Program-made: the position numbers and the translations under genes | Source of the DNA: Nitrospiraceae bacterium | GTDB lineage: Bacteria; Nitrospirota; UBA9217 | Assembly (NCBI GenBank): GCA_003454665.1 | Contig: DMKB01000174.1 | Span: 1-5,707 of the forward strand | DNA: 5,707 nt | Reading direction: 5' to 3' | In this document: piece by piece, positions 5,267-5,707 of the stretch | Layout: each line of letters starts with the position of its first letter | Position numbering within the stretch: the first letter of the stretch is position 1 | The notes under the pieces: generated by a model | The model's input: the letters and a program-made list of their open reading frames with translations, nothing else | What the model was told of the DNA's origin: nothing | The model's database searches: none

Positions 5267-5430
5267 GCACGGTATTTTTGAGTTGCAGGACCGACAATCG
5301 ATTTCAGGTGGCCTGTTCTGTCGGATATCAGCCCGGCAATCTTTCAGGTTTTTATTCGTATAGCAACATTCGGTACGAGCAAGAAGATGCAGTGTGCAGA
5401 GGGGCAGAACGAATGAACGGAGTTTTGTTC

Positions 5431-5459
5431 TTGACACTTCGGCCGAATTTGTATATATT
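5431..5459 (+). promoter_or_regulatory. sigma70-type promoter of the tRNA-Gln gene
   Basis: A consensus -35 box TTGACA (5431-5436) and a -10 box TATATT (5454-5459) are separated by exactly 17 bases. Transcription would begin around 5466, about five bases before the mature tRNA. This is the best promoter in the window. Confidence 0.78.
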
Positions 5460-5470
5460 TCCTGATACTT

Positions 5471-5544
5471 TGGGGGATCGTCCAGTGGTAGGACAGCAGA
5501 CTCTGAATCTGTTTACGGGGGTTCGAATCCTCCTCCCCCAACCA
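5471..5544 (+). tRNA. tRNA-Gln(CTG), CCA encoded
   Basis: A complete cloverleaf. The acceptor stem tggggga (5471-5477) pairs with tccccca (5534-5540). The D stem is gtcc/ggac (5480-5483, 5491-5494). The anticodon stem is gcaga/tctgt (5496-5500, 5508-5512), with loop ctctgaa and anticodon CTG at 5503-5505, reading CAG (Gln). The T stem is ggggg/cctcc (5517-5521, 5529-5533) with loop ttcgaat. The U1-A72 pair is a glutamine identity trait. The discriminator is A (5541) and CCA is encoded at 5542-5544. The variable loop is four bases. It has its own strong promoter and no terminator before the next tRNA, so the two may be co-transcribed. Confidence 0.95.
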
Positions 5545-5555
5545 ATGCAAACACC

Positions 5556-5650
5556 ATTGGAAATTGAAAATTGTAAATAGCAAATTGAAGATTTTGGATC
5601 ATGTCCTTAATTTGCAATTTCCAATCTGCAATTTGACCTTTCCAATTTTT
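5556..5650. repeat. AT-rich inverted repeat between the two tRNA genes
   Basis: attggaaattg (5556-5566) is the exact reverse complement of caatttccaat (5615-5625). Around this core are several looser CAAATTG/CAATTTG copies on both sides (5580-5587, 5609-5617, 5629-5636), so the arms are made of degenerate short words. The element fills nearly all of the 116-base gap between tRNA-Gln and tRNA-Glu. A similar ttttcaattttcaat word occurs at 3210-3224. Confidence 0.65.
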
Positions 5651-5660
5651 TCCCTAATAC

Positions 5661-5707
5661 GGTCCCATCGTCTAGCGGCCTAGGACGCTGGCCTCTCACG
5701 CCGGAAA
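5661..5707 (+). tRNA. tRNA-Glu(CTC), 3'-truncated by window edge
   Basis: The 5' part of a tRNA. It comprises acceptor strand ggtccca (5661-5667), D stem gtct/ggac (5670-5673, 5683-5686) and anticodon stem ctggc/gccgg (5688-5692, 5700-5704). The loop is ctctcac, with anticodon CTC at 5695-5697, reading GAG (Glu). The order of bases through the D arm (tcgtctagcggcctaggac) is typical of bacterial tRNA-Glu. The variable loop, T arm and 3' acceptor lie beyond the window. No promoter fits directly in front, so it is probably made from the tRNA-Gln promoter. Confidence 0.92.

Larger units (their letters stand above)
5148..5470. other. Spacer between binding-protein gene and tRNA-Gln
   Basis: This 323-bp stretch holds a hairpin (5173-5211), the intrinsic terminator (5229-5266) and the tRNA promoter (5431-5459). 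Between about 5270 and 5430 I see no gene, repeat or structure I can support; an open frame starting at 5278 runs through the tRNA and is not real. Confidence 0.7.

Noticed and set aside
5278..5580. Plus-strand open frame of 100 codons
   Set aside because: It reads straight through the tRNA-Gln promoter and gene and has no protein similarity I recognise.
5633..5660. TTGACC and TAATAC with 16-base spacing, as a promoter for tRNA-Glu
   Set aside because: Transcription would start about six bases inside the mature tRNA, so it cannot make a complete tRNA-Glu.

Overview
The window looks like a chromosomal stretch of a free-living, probably anaerobic Gram-negative bacterium. The hints are a cleavable signal peptide on a periplasmic binding protein, Shine-Dalgarno sequences ahead of two genes, sigma70-like promoters, a DsrE-family sulfur protein and a tRNA with an encoded CCA end. 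The degenerate CACAGAG, GCGTGAATCTGCGG and TCAAATG words between genes resemble those I associate with Desulfobacterota and Nitrospirota genomes, but this lineage guess is soft.

Layout. Positions 2-385 (+) hold the C-terminal part of a Nudix hydrolase. A repeat-rich spacer follows, then an adenylate-kinase-like nucleoside monophosphate kinase (798-1475, +). This kinase converges on, and overlaps by 60 bp, an HD-domain 5'-deoxynucleotidase-like gene (1416-1991, -). After another inverted-repeat spacer comes a DsrE-family protein (2328-2696, -). About 1.4 kb without a convincing gene (2697-4070) holds several hairpins, an orphan promoter candidate, a doubtful small ORF and a composite inverted repeat. 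Next is a secreted ModA-like substrate-binding protein (4071-5147, +) with a strong Shine-Dalgarno and an intrinsic terminator (5229-5266). The window ends with tRNA-Gln(CTG), which has a near-consensus promoter, and the 5' part of tRNA-Glu(CTC).

How the genes relate. The first three genes all belong to families that act on nucleotides (Nudix pyrophosphohydrolase, NMP kinase-like, 5'-nucleotidase). They may form a small nucleotide-pool neighbourhood, although they are not one operon. The binding protein has no permease or ATPase beside it and looks monocistronic. No defence system, CRISPR array, integrase or transposase is visible.

The most notable structure is intergenic. At four gene boundaries the spacers are built from short degenerate words arranged as imperfect inverted repeats. 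At the Nudix 3' end a 10-nt tandem array runs into the coding sequence and through its last codons. In the long gene-poor stretch, two tandem hairpins differ by a compensatory base-pair change.
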